The notes under the pieces were generated by a model that saw only the letters and a list, made by a program, of their open reading frames with translations, searched no databases and had not been told where the DNA came from. The translations under genes and the position numbers were made by a program. DNA of 64,000 bases from Cohnella panacarvi Gsoil 349 (GTDB lineage: Bacteria; Bacillota; Bacilli; Paenibacillales; Paenibacillaceae): positions 1,628,056 through 1,692,055 of the forward strand of contig NZ_KI911563.1 of assembly GCF_000515335.1 (NCBI RefSeq), written 5' to 3'. Shown in pieces: positions 50,832-59,017 of this stretch (its first letter is position 1; every line of letters starts with the position of its first letter).

Positions 50832-52166
50832 ATGGGGAGAAGCACAATAATCGGCATTCTGCTCGCGGCGGCGCTAACCGCAGTAGCTCTTACCGGCTGC
50901 TCGAATGCAAAGCCGAAGTTCGAGGAAGTCGCGATCACGGTGCTCGTGGACGATCAAGGCGCGAGCGCGCTAGGTTCGCAGGTGAACACATTGCTGGATA
51001 AAAGCAAAACGTTCGTGGAGCAGGAAAATCCCGGACTTATCGTTAACTTGGTGCGAGTGCCCCATGACCAATACGCGGACAAGATCATCGAACTGAAGCC
51101 GGACATTTACTGGGCCCTACCATACGAGCTGACGAAGCCTCAGAACGCGGGAAAACTGTACGACTTGAATCCTCTGCTGGAGCAAGCGAACGTGGATATT
51201 ACGCAATATTTCCCGAGTAGTCTTCTTGATATGGCGACAGTGGACGGCAAACTGCTCGGGATCCCTCTAACCGCTAACCATATGGCGGTCGCCTACAGCA
51301 AATCGTGGTATGGCAACGCCGGTTTGGCCGAGCCAAGTCCGAATTGGACTTGGGAACAGTTCGAGTCCGATGCCATCGCCCTCAAAGAGGCGAACGGCGC
51401 GGATTCCACAACCGTATACGGAGCTAGCTTCCCGTTGTATTCGGAATATATCGAGTCGATCGTCTTGAGCAGAGGCGGCTCGTTCCTATCACCCGACGGA
51501 AAACAGACTTCCGGTTACATGGACGGTCCTGTGACGGTCGGTACGATGGCGTGGTTGAAAGGGCTTGCCGACAGCGGCGCTCTCGATCCCGACTCTACCG
51601 GGGACTTGTCGCAGATCGGTACAACGACGGGAATGGTCGTTTCCGCAACGCCGATTATCAACAGCTTCATGTCCGCGAACGCCGATATCGGAATCGTTCC
51701 TCTGCCGAGCATAAATGGAGACTATATCGTCAGCGCTCCGTACGTAACGATGTTCAACATTAACTCGTCTAGTTTGAATCCTGAAGCCGCATTAAAATAT
51801 ATTATCGCATTGACGATGGAAGACAACGAAATAACAAGAGAGGCGTTGCGAATCGGGATGAGCATTTCGAAGAAAGTGTTCGACAACAGCGGTGCCGATG
51901 TCAATCCTTCGCTGGCCCTCGACTATCAACTGCTCCCCTATTCGCAACAACGCGCGGTCATGCAATCGAGCGGATGGGGCGAGGCGATGGGGTACTATTC
52001 GAACCACTTTATGCTTATGATGCAAGAAGATGTTAGCGAGCTTGTTCCTACGTTGCAAGATATGGCCCAAGGCATCGACGCTAAATTGGCGGAATTGCGC
52101 GCGAAAGACGAGGAAGAGGCCGCGGCTGCCGCCGTCGGCGAGACGACGGCCGATACAAGCGAATAG
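50832..52166 (+). CDS. ABC-type sugar-binding lipoprotein (orphan)
   Basis: 444 residues with a lipoprotein signal (ILLAAALTAVALTGC, Cys23) and a periplasmic-binding-protein family 1 fold. The body has the extracellular solute-binding features LGIPLTANHMAVAYSKSWYG and NWTWEQFESDAIALKE, and ends in an acidic/Ala-rich tail. No permease genes adjoin it, so it may serve a transporter elsewhere or have a signalling role. GGAGAGGTGG lies a little far (16 nt) before the ATG. Confidence 0.82.
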   Translation: MGRSTIIGILLAAALTAVALTGCSNAKPKFEEVAITVLVDDQGASALGSQVNTLLDKSKTFVEQENPGLIVNLVRVPHDQYADKIIELKPDIYWALPYELTKPQNAGKLYDLNPLLEQANVDITQYFPSSLLDMATVDGKLLGIPLTANHMAVAYSKSWYGNAGLAEPSPNWTWEQFESDAIALKEANGADSTTVYGASFPLYSEYIESIVLSRGGSFLSPDGKQTSGYMDGPVTVGTMAWLKGLADSGALDPDSTGDLSQIGTTTGMVVSATPIINSFMSANADIGIVPLPSINGDYIVSAPYVTMFNINSSSLNPEAALKYIIALTMEDNEITREALRIGMSISKKVFDNSGADVNPSLALDYQLLPYSQQRAVMQSSGWGEAMGYYSNHFMLMMQEDVSELVPTLQDMAQGIDAKLAELRAKDEEEAAAAAVGETTADTSE

Positions 52167-52198
52167 TAAGATTAAAAGAGGCTTTCCCGAAATAGGCG

Positions 52199-52426
52199 GC
52201 TACAGGGGCCTTTCGCTACTGCACGGAGTACAGTTCTTTATCACCCTATCGTCATTCCTCTACTGAATAGCTGCATCGAATACTCCTCATTATCGCCGAA
52301 ACCGTCCGAACTCTCATTTTCTACAGAATAACTGCACTTCGTACCGTTTACAGGTCAAGGAGTATCCCATTGACTAGAATACCTGCCATTCATGCAGTTA
52401 GTGTCGAGCGATGATGCTGCGTTGGC
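52199..52426 (-). repeat. Dispersed ~230-bp intergenic repeat, copy 2
   Basis: Reverse complement of the family seen at 23124-23353, with CTCGACACTAACTGCATGAA, CCTTGACCTGTAAACGGTAC, GAAAATGAGAGTTCGGACGG and GAACTGTACTCCGTGCAGT blocks almost identical. It occupies the convergent gap between the orphan binding protein and the SGNH hydrolase, and ends next to a terminator hairpin. Confidence 0.75.
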
Positions 52427-52457
52427 TTAGTTGATATCGATCAGTAAACAACAAAGA

Positions 52458-52492
52458 GGCGTCCCTCGGTCTAATCGACCTTTGGGACACCC
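52458..52492 (-). terminator. Terminator of the carbohydrate operon (after the SGNH gene)
   Basis: GTCCC (52461-52465) pairs with GGGAC (52484-52488), and GGTC (52468-52471) with GACC (52477-52480). The minus strand continues CTCTTTGTTGTTTAC. It lies 10 bp past the SGNH stop codon. Confidence 0.65.
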
Positions 52493-52501
52493 CCTTGACC
52501 G

Positions 52502-53116
52502 TTATTGATCCGAGATTCGACGAAGGAACGGCACCGCGAGCGAAGCGATCCGCTCGTGGCCGCGGTCGTTCGGGTGCAAGCCGTCGAACGTGAACAATGG
52601 CAGCGTCAGCTTGGTGAACCCGCTCTCCGCGTACAGATCGAGCACGGGAAGGCTGTACTCGCGGCCGAGCGCCAGCACGGCTTCGACGTATTCGGACAAC
52701 CGGTGTCCCGCCGCGTTTGGCGCTTCGGTATCATATCCGTCCTTATCCCGCTGCAGCGGCGTCCACAAATTCAACCGAGCCGCGGGATTCCGCGCCAGCA
52801 GTCCCTCGATCAGCCCGGCGTATGCGCCGACGAACGTCTGAGGATCTCCCTCGTTCCGCCTGCCGAGCGGCTTGCCGAGCCGGTAATCGTTCGTTCCCGC
52901 GAAGATCGTGACGCAGTCGGGTACCGATTCGATACCGAGACCGACCCGGTATGTCGACCCTTCATCGGTATCCCCGCCCGCGGTCATCGGGCACCCGCTC
53001 TTGCCGTGGTTGCGTACATCTGCAAAGCCGAGCGCTTCCCGGACCAGCGGCTGATAACCGTTCGCAGCCGTTATGCTGTCACCTAGCGTCGCCCATGTTT
53101 TCCCTTGCCAGTTCAC
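52502..53116 (-). CDS. SGNH/GDSL-family hydrolase
   Basis: 204 residues with the SGNH blocks: GDSI (Ser) near the N-terminus, AGTND with the Asn, and DGLHPND carrying the catalytic Asp/His. Block II Gly is likely in NHGKSG. It would deacylate a carbohydrate ester such as acetyl-xylan or acetyl-mannan. GTG start with AAGGAGGAGAAG upstream; it overlaps the preceding FAD gene by 38 bp, so it is last in the operon. No secretion signal, so intracellular. Confidence 0.85.
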   Translation of the reverse strand: MNWQGKTWATLGDSITAANGYQPLVREALGFADVRNHGKSGCPMTAGGDTDEGSTYRVGLGIESVPDCVTIFAGTNDYRLGKPLGRRNEGDPQTFVGAYAGLIEGLLARNPAARLNLWTPLQRDKDGYDTEAPNAAGHRLSEYVEAVLALGREYSLPVLDLYAESGFTKLTLPLFTFDGLHPNDRGHERIASLAVPFLRRISDQ

Positions 53117-54464
53117 CTTCTTCTCCTCCTTCGCCGAGCCATGCGCCCTGCTCCAGCAACGCGCTGCGAAGCTGCGCGACCTGGATATCCCGCGATCCGC
53201 CTCTTCCGCGCAGCGCCATGGCCGCCGCGGTGCCCGACGCTTGCCCCATGGCGAAACAGTTCGGCATGACCCGCAGCGATCCCTGTACCGCCCGGTCCGC
53301 GGAAGCCGCGCGCCCGGGCACCCATAGGTTGTCGACGCCTACGGGCAGAAGCGAGCGGTAAGGCACGCCGTGCGACTGTCCCGGCTTCAGATGCGTGAAC
53401 GTCATGCTGCCCTTGCTGTTCGCCAGATGGATATCGATATAATAAGCGTTGCGCGCGATATCGTCCGGGAACGAGCGGGCGTTCATGAAGTCCTCCGCCG
53501 TCAAGACGTAATCGCCTTGAATGCGCCGCGTCTCGCGAATGCCCACCTGCTCGCCCGTCGCGATGAGATGCGCATGCTCGAAGCCCGGCACGTACGCGCG
53601 GAAGAATTGCATCTGCCGCTCGACGAGACGGCGGCCTTCGACGGCGCCGCGCGTCAAATCCTCCGCGCGGGTGCCGTCGATGCCGAACACGTGTCCGAAG
53701 TTCACGCCGACCAGGTAATCGTTCACCCAAGCGAGGCCGGAGATCGACTTGCGTCCTTCCGGCAGGGCGCCTTCGGCGATCGCGCGCTCCACCGTCCTGT
53801 GCAACTGCCCGGTATCGCCCGTCTCCTCTACATAGCGGTTGAACCGCTTGCGGTCCACGTTGGCGACGTAATAGCACATCGATCCCGGTTGGAGCTCTCC
53901 TTGCTCGCTTCCTTTCTGGAACGGCACCCCGGCAAGCGCCGCGATGTCGGCATCGCCGGTCGCGTCGATGACATACTTGCAGCGTACGACGGAACGGCCG
54001 GATTTGTTGACGATGACAATCCCTTCGATCGTTCGCCCGTCTGGGGACATGAGCACGTCGTATACGAACGTGTGGAACAGGAGCTCTACGCCGCTCTCGA
54101 CCGCCGCGTCGTCGTACACCCGCTTCAGCGTCTCCGGGTCGATGGGCACCCAATCGAGCGTATTCGCGTATGCCTCGCGATATTCCGCGTTGCATGCGAG
54201 TTTCATCCGTTCCATCAGCTCCATGCCGATCCCGCGAACGATCGGCTTCACCTTATCCGTGAACGGGCAGAAAGCCGGCACGAGCGATACCGTACCCATT
54301 CCGCCGAGAAACCCTCTCTGTTCGATAAGCAACGTGCGCGCGCCGCCTTTCGCCGCGCTGATCGCGGAAGCGATGCCCGATGCGCCTCCTCCGACGACGA
54401 CAACGTCCGCTTCCCGCGATACGGGCACGGATGTCTCCGGCAGCGTAACTTCGATAGCTCTCAT
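53079..54464 (-). CDS. FAD-dependent oxidoreductase (FAD_oxidored, PF12831-like)
   Basis: 461 residues: FAD-binding VVVVGGGASGIASAISAAKGG (about 18-38), LIEQRGFLGGMGT, and VIDATGDADIAALAG. This is the class of FAD proteins frequently found in Paenibacillus carbohydrate loci; the reaction is not established. The ATG at 54464 follows GGGAGGG; the extra 24 codons upstream lack support. Followed by, and overlapping, the SGNH gene. Confidence 0.83.
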   Translation of the reverse strand: MRAIEVTLPETSVPVSREADVVVVGGGASGIASAISAAKGGARTLLIEQRGFLGGMGTVSLVPAFCPFTDKVKPIVRGIGMELMERMKLACNAEYREAYANTLDWVPIDPETLKRVYDDAAVESGVELLFHTFVYDVLMSPDGRTIEGIVIVNKSGRSVVRCKYVIDATGDADIAALAGVPFQKGSEQGELQPGSMCYYVANVDRKRFNRYVEETGDTGQLHRTVERAIAEGALPEGRKSISGLAWVNDYLVGVNFGHVFGIDGTRAEDLTRGAVEGRRLVERQMQFFRAYVPGFEHAHLIATGEQVGIRETRRIQGDYVLTAEDFMNARSFPDDIARNAYYIDIHLANSKGSMTFTHLKPGQSHGVPYRSLLPVGVDNLWVPGRAASADRAVQGSLRVMPNCFAMGQASGTAAAMALRGRGGSRDIQVAQLRSALLEQGAWLGEGGEEGELARENMGDAR

Positions 54465-54478
54465 TTCCGTCCCTCCCG

Positions 54479-55483
54479 TCATTCGCCTTCGAGGCATATT
54501 CGTACCAAATCGTTCACGTCCGCGGACGCCAAGCACTCGACGGTATCCGCCGCTCCGTAATAAATCTTCACTTCACCCGAAGGTTCGAGAATCATGCCGC
54601 CCGGAAAAATAACGTCGTTGCGGAACCCGCCGCTCGTCTCATAGGCCGCTTCGGGCGCGAGCAGCGGCTTGCGGGACATGCCGACGATCTTGCTCGGATC
54701 TTCTAGATCCAGCAGCATGATCCCTGCGGTATATCGCTTCTTCCAAGACGGCTCCCAGCCGTTCTTCCCGCGCGAGCGGTCGAGATCCACCGCATGGAAA
54801 GTCGTTAGCCAGCCATGGCTTGTCTTGACGGGCGGGGCGCCCGGACCGACCTTGTCGTTGGCGAACGGTACCTGCTCGACGGAGAGCAAGAGACTGGAGT
54901 TGCCCCAATAGCGTAAATCAGGCGAATCGCTCATCCACATGTCGAAGCGATCGATGCCGCCGCGGCTATAAACCGGGAACGGGCGCTCCAACCGCACGTA
55001 CTTTCCGCCGATCCGCTCGGGGAACAGCACCATGTTGCGATTGTCCGGCAGCGACAGGCTTTGAATGTCGAACGTCTTGAAGTCTTCCGTAATCGCGATA
55101 CCGCCGCGCAAGCCGTGCTTCGTATCGACCGCGAAGCACATATGGCACTTGCCGTCGATGACGGTAAGGCGCGGATCGTACACGCGAACGACTTCCTCGT
55201 CGTTCCAGCTCCAGCACGGCGCGGGCTGCACGTCCCATCGGATGCCGTCGTCGCTATACGCGAGTCCCAGATTCGTCGTCGCGTGCGGCTCGATCGTCTC
55301 GTTCTCGGCGTTGCCGTAGTCGTTGCGGAAGACCATCACGTATTTCCCTTCGTATTTGGCGACGCCCGCGTTGAACACCATCGCAGGCCCGTAAGGCACA
55401 TTCTTGGGCTCAAGCAGCGGATTCGCCGGATGACGGCGGATGATCGGGCTCGAGACTAGCGTGCCGATTCGTTGTTCGTTCAT
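54479..55483 (-). CDS. GH130-like beta-mannoside phosphorylase/hydrolase family protein
   Basis: 334 residues, five-bladed beta-propeller pattern: NPLLEPKNVPYGPAMVFNAGV, MVFRNDYG, TNLGLAYSDDGIRW, YDPRLTVIDGKCHMCFA, YSRGGIDRFDMWMSDSPD, GGFRNDVIFPGGMI and KIYYGAADT. The family cleaves beta-1,4-mannose linkages, mostly by phosphorolysis; catalytic Asp likely lies in YDPRLT. GGAGG lies 9 nt before the ATG. It is part of a sugar-uptake operon, so it probably degrades the imported oligosaccharide. Confidence 0.8.
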   Translation of the reverse strand: MNEQRIGTLVSSPIIRRHPANPLLEPKNVPYGPAMVFNAGVAKYEGKYVMVFRNDYGNAENETIEPHATTNLGLAYSDDGIRWDVQPAPCWSWNDEEVVRVYDPRLTVIDGKCHMCFAVDTKHGLRGGIAITEDFKTFDIQSLSLPDNRNMVLFPERIGGKYVRLERPFPVYSRGGIDRFDMWMSDSPDLRYWGNSSLLLSVEQVPFANDKVGPGAPPVKTSHGWLTTFHAVDLDRSRGKNGWEPSWKKRYTAGIMLLDLEDPSKIVGMSRKPLLAPEAAYETSGGFRNDVIFPGGMILEPSGEVKIYYGAADTVECLASADVNDLVRICLEGE

Positions 55484-55535
55484 GGTGCACACCCTCCAAT
55501 GTTGAATGAATCTCCCGTATTCGAACGGTTAAAGA

Positions 55536-56408
55536 TTAGCCTTTGATAGAGCCGGCCGTCACCTGCATGAACGTGCGATTCGCCAAGACGTAAACGATCA
55601 GCATCGGCACGATCGACAGGCATGCCCCCGCCATCATCAGATTCGTCTGCATCGCGGCCGAAGAGCCGTATCTCAAATTCGCCAGGCCGACGGTTAACGT
55701 CTGCAGCTTCGGATTCGTCATCGTGAAGACGAGCGGCAATATATATTCGTTCCAAGCGTGACGGAAGGCGAATAGCCCCGAGACGCCAAGACCTGGAGCC
55801 AATAACGGAAGAATGATCCGATAGAAGCTCCTCGTGAAGCTCGCTCCGTCCATCATGGCCGACTCGTCGATTTCCCGAGGGATCGCCTTGAGGAAACTAA
55901 GCAGAATGAAGAACGTGCTCGCGTGGGCGCTCATGAGGATCAGGATGACGCCCCATAGCGACGTATTCAACCCCAGCTTGACCATGAGGTCGAACTGCGG
56001 ACGAAGCACGATCGCCCCCATCGAGATGAACATCGTCGAAGCCTGCAAGCCTATATACAGCGATTTGCCCGGAAAGCTTCTGCGATCGACGACGTAGGCA
56101 GCCATCGCTGCAACGAGCAGCGTGCCCACGGTGGCCATGACGCTAAGGAAGACGCTATTCCACGTGAACCGGGCGAAGTTGCTCTGCCGCCAAGCATCCG
56201 CGTAATTGCCGAACTGCCAGCTCTTGGGGAGGATGTTGCCGCCGCCCAGCAATTCGGCATTCGTCATGAGCGAGCCCGTAACGGTCATGAGGATCGGAAA
56301 TACGGTGACGACGGCGACGGCCGCCAGGAATAACCAAACGATGACTTTACCGGCGATGACCGGGAGACGGGTGGCCGATCGGCCGCCTTTTAATGTATGT
56401 TCGCGCAT
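55536..56408 (-). CDS. ABC sugar transporter permease (MalG-like)
   Basis: 290 residues, about six transmembrane helices. The EAA loop (EIDESAMMDGASFTRSFYRIILPLLAPG) is typical of carbohydrate-type inner-membrane permeases. Paired with the MalF-like permease and the binding protein upstream; there is no ATPase gene here, so a shared MsmX-type ATPase is likely. GGAGGCGGG precedes the ATG. Confidence 0.88.
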   Translation of the reverse strand: MREHTLKGGRSATRLPVIAGKVIVWLFLAAVAVVTVFPILMTVTGSLMTNAELLGGGNILPKSWQFGNYADAWRQSNFARFTWNSVFLSVMATVGTLLVAAMAAYVVDRRSFPGKSLYIGLQASTMFISMGAIVLRPQFDLMVKLGLNTSLWGVILILMSAHASTFFILLSFLKAIPREIDESAMMDGASFTRSFYRIILPLLAPGLGVSGLFAFRHAWNEYILPLVFTMTNPKLQTLTVGLANLRYGSSAAMQTNLMMAGACLSIVPMLIVYVLANRTFMQVTAGSIKG

Positions 56409-56423
56409 GGAATAACCCGCCTC

Positions 56424-57323
56424 CTAGTAAACTTTGTTCATTTTTCTGGACATGTAATAGTACGCTGCCGTGATGACGCCTACGATGAGCGCCGTCGCGA
56501 AGCCGACCGCGCTGCCGTAGCCGAATTGCTGATCGACCGGCGTGCCGGAGCCCGCGATCGGGAACAACAGCTTGTACAGGTAGAGGTACATGACTTCCGT
56601 CTTGCCGATCGGACCGCCCTCGGTCATGACCATAATGCTCTCGTAGCCTTTCAACGAAGCGATAATCGCGAGCATGATGATGATCTGCATGACCGGCCCG
56701 AGCATCGGTACGGTAATGCTCCAGAACCGCCGTGCGGGACCTGCGCCGTCGATCGACGCGCTTTCGTACAAGTCATGAGGAATGCTCTGCAGCCCCGCCA
56801 GGAACAACAGCATATAGTTGCCGATCGCTCCCCACGCCGCCACGATTATGACCGTCAGCATCGCGAATTTAGGTCCCAGCCACGCGATCGGCTCCGCGAT
56901 GGCGCCGTTCGTCAGGAGCAATTGATTAATCATTCCGTTGTAGGAATTAAAGATAATGTAGAAAACAACCGCGATGACGGCCGTACTGATTACCGTCGGC
57001 ATGAAGAATACCGCTCTCAGCACGTGCTTGCCTCTCAGCTTGCCGTTCAATATGACCGCGAGCAGCAACGAGACCGGTATCGTAAGCAGCAGCTTGCCTC
57101 CGGCAAATACGAACGTGTTGCGGACGGATGCCCAGAAATCGTCATCCCTCCATAGCCGTTCGAAATTGTCGAGCCCGATGAACGTCTCTTGGCCGTACCC
57201 GGCATACTCGTAGAACATGTAGCGAAGCACCCACGCCAGCGGATAAATACCGAGTGCCAACGTCAGCGCGACGCTAGGAAGCAGAAACAGGGAATTTTCC
57301 CGCCATTTCCCCCAACGTGTCAT
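56424..57323 (-). CDS. ABC sugar transporter permease (MalF-like)
   Basis: 299 residues, about six transmembrane helices; EAA loop LYESASIDGAGPARRFWSITVPMLGP; N-terminal SLFLLPSVALTLALGIYPLAWVL. It should form the heterodimeric membrane pore with the MalG-like protein, 15 bp downstream. A terminator hairpin lies between it and the binding protein (57465-57495), so expression relative to the binding protein may be reduced. Confidence 0.88.
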   Translation of the reverse strand: MTRWGKWRENSLFLLPSVALTLALGIYPLAWVLRYMFYEYAGYGQETFIGLDNFERLWRDDDFWASVRNTFVFAGGKLLLTIPVSLLLAVILNGKLRGKHVLRAVFFMPTVISTAVIAVVFYIIFNSYNGMINQLLLTNGAIAEPIAWLGPKFAMLTVIIVAAWGAIGNYMLLFLAGLQSIPHDLYESASIDGAGPARRFWSITVPMLGPVMQIIIMLAIIASLKGYESIMVMTEGGPIGKTEVMYLYLYKLLFPIAGSGTPVDQQFGYGSAVGFATALIVGVITAAYYYMSRKMNKVY

Positions 57324-57464
57324 CTCCCATTCCCCTTTCTTCTAAATCTTGCTTCTTTCATTATAGGAAGCGGCGGCGGATTGGCGCGTACGGCGGATTC
57401 ACTATCCAGGGCTACAAAATGACGGTTCATGACGTCAGGTACAGCCGTGCGCGGCAAAAACAAA

Positions 57465-57495
57465 GAGGCTTTCGACGCTCGCGCGCGAAAGCCTC
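57465..57495 (-). terminator. Terminator between binding-protein and permease genes
   Basis: GAGGCTTTC (57465-57473) pairs with GAAAGCCTC (57487-57495). The minus strand continues TTTGTTTTTG. It is 19 bp past the binding-protein stop and would allow the lipoprotein to be made in excess of the permeases. Confidence 0.78.
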
Positions 57496-57514
57496 CCTTA
57501 CATCGTGCTCTTCC

Positions 57515-58915
57515 TTACAGCTTGCCAGGATCGAACGCCGGATCAGGCGTTACCGTTACGTCGCCCTTGGCGACTGCTTTGGACAGCGCATCGTTATAGC
57601 GGGCATTCAGATCCGCCGTAATGTCCTGCAAATTCCCGCCGCTCAGAACGTATTTGAAGAATGCATCCCCGTAGTTCGCGCCTTCCGGCGTTACGCTCGG
57701 AGCTGCCGGCCACAACGAATCGTTCTCGCCGACGAGGAAGCCTTCCATTCCCGCGATGTCCGGCTGTTTCGCCTTCGCCGCGATGGACGGCACGACGGAG
57801 ATGCCGAAGCCTTTCTCATGGTAGGCGGTTAGAATGCTGTCTTGGTGCATGTATTCCATGAACTTCCAAGCAGCGTCCTTGTTCTTTGACTTGTCGCTTA
57901 TACCGAGCCACGTACCAGCCGATACGATCTCGGACGTTCCTTTAATTTGACCGTCGAGCGTCGGCGCAAGCGCCCCGCCCCAATTGATCGTCGTCGGGAA
58001 CTGATCCTTGTACACGCCGGGTTCGGTCGAGAAGCTGAGGTACATGCCGATCTTGCCTGCCGCGAATTGCGCGCGCATCGGATCGATATCCAGCGTCTCC
58101 GCGCCCGGAATGATGCTTCCGTCATCCTGCATCTGTTTGAAGTATTCGATGACTTGGCTGTATGGGCCGAAGTCGAATTGCCCGGTTTTGAAATCGAAGC
58201 CTAAGCCTTGATAGCCGCTGAGCGATAGAATTTCCCGCACCGAGCGTTCGAAAGCGCTTTTCGGATTTTTGAAGTTGAGCGCGAACCCGTATACGCCGTC
58301 TTTCTTGCCCATCTCGGTAATTTTCTTCGCGTCGTCCACCATCTCTTGAAGCGACTTCGGCGGATTCGCGATACCCGCTTGTTGGAATAAATCCTTGTTA
58401 TACACGAGCCGCAGCGTCAGCCCGGAGTTCGGAAGACTGTACAGCTTGCCGCCGAACACGTTGACGTCGTTAAGGATAACGGAAGAAAATTTCGCCTTCA
58501 GCTCGTCGGTCATATATTCGTCGAGCGGAGCAAGATAGCCCTTCTTCACGAACGTTCCCGTGTTCGCGCTCTTGAGGCGGAGGAGATCCGGCGCCTGGTT
58601 GCTGGAGAAGGCGATATCGACGCTCTGGTTGTAATTCTCGGACAGCACCGTCAATTCCACTTCGATGTTATCCGTATTGTTCGCGTTGAATTCGTCGATG
58701 ACTTGCTTGATATACTCTTGATCGTGACGGTCGTCCGTCCAGTACGCAATGACTTTCTTCTCTCCGGACGGAGCGGACGGCGAAGCCGATGTCGTCGCGG
58801 AAGCCGTCGATGTTGCCGGTGCGGATTCCTTATCGTTCGAATTCGAATTGCCGCATGCTGCCGTCGAAGCGGCCATTACGGTGACCAGTCCGATACCTAG
58901 CGCTTTTTTCCACAT
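57515..58915 (-). CDS. Extracellular sugar-binding lipoprotein
   Basis: 466 residues: lipoprotein signal ending AASTAACGN (Cys21), Ser/Thr/Pro-rich linker (about 28-50), then a type-1 solute-binding domain (VIAYWTDDRHDQEYIKQVIDEFNANN...SSNQAPDLLRLKSAN). With the two permeases it would import an oligosaccharide. AGAGGGG precedes the ATG at 58915. A separate promoter-like element lies at 58958. Confidence 0.88.
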   Translation of the reverse strand: MWKKALGIGLVTVMAASTAACGNSNSNDKESAPATSTASATTSASPSAPSGEKKVIAYWTDDRHDQEYIKQVIDEFNANNTDNIEVELTVLSENYNQSVDIAFSSNQAPDLLRLKSANTGTFVKKGYLAPLDEYMTDELKAKFSSVILNDVNVFGGKLYSLPNSGLTLRLVYNKDLFQQAGIANPPKSLQEMVDDAKKITEMGKKDGVYGFALNFKNPKSAFERSVREILSLSGYQGLGFDFKTGQFDFGPYSQVIEYFKQMQDDGSIIPGAETLDIDPMRAQFAAGKIGMYLSFSTEPGVYKDQFPTTINWGGALAPTLDGQIKGTSEIVSAGTWLGISDKSKNKDAAWKFMEYMHQDSILTAYHEKGFGISVVPSIAAKAKQPDIAGMEGFLVGENDSLWPAAPSVTPEGANYGDAFFKYVLSGGNLQDITADLNARYNDALSKAVAKGDVTVTPDPAFDPGKL

Positions 58916-58957
58916 GTGACTAACCCCTCTTTGCCGTGATTTGGTTGCTACGTCCTC

Positions 58958-58980
58958 ATTATAGAAGGGGATCATCGGAG
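58958..58980 (-). promoter_or_regulatory. Possible promoter of the binding-protein gene
   Basis: On the minus strand a perfect TATAAT (58958-58963), with a weak -35 such as TTGCCT at 15 nt, precedes the binding-protein start by about 45 bp. The weak -35 fits an activator-controlled promoter, plausibly bound by the upstream YesN-like regulator. Confidence 0.4.
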
Positions 58981-59017
58981 GCAACGTGCGGCGAGTCCAC
59001 TATTCAGGGCGACAAAA

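Noticed and set aside
53113-54560. Long frames on both strands over the FAD oxidoreductase
   Set aside because: Arg-rich shadow frames of the real gene at 53079-54464.
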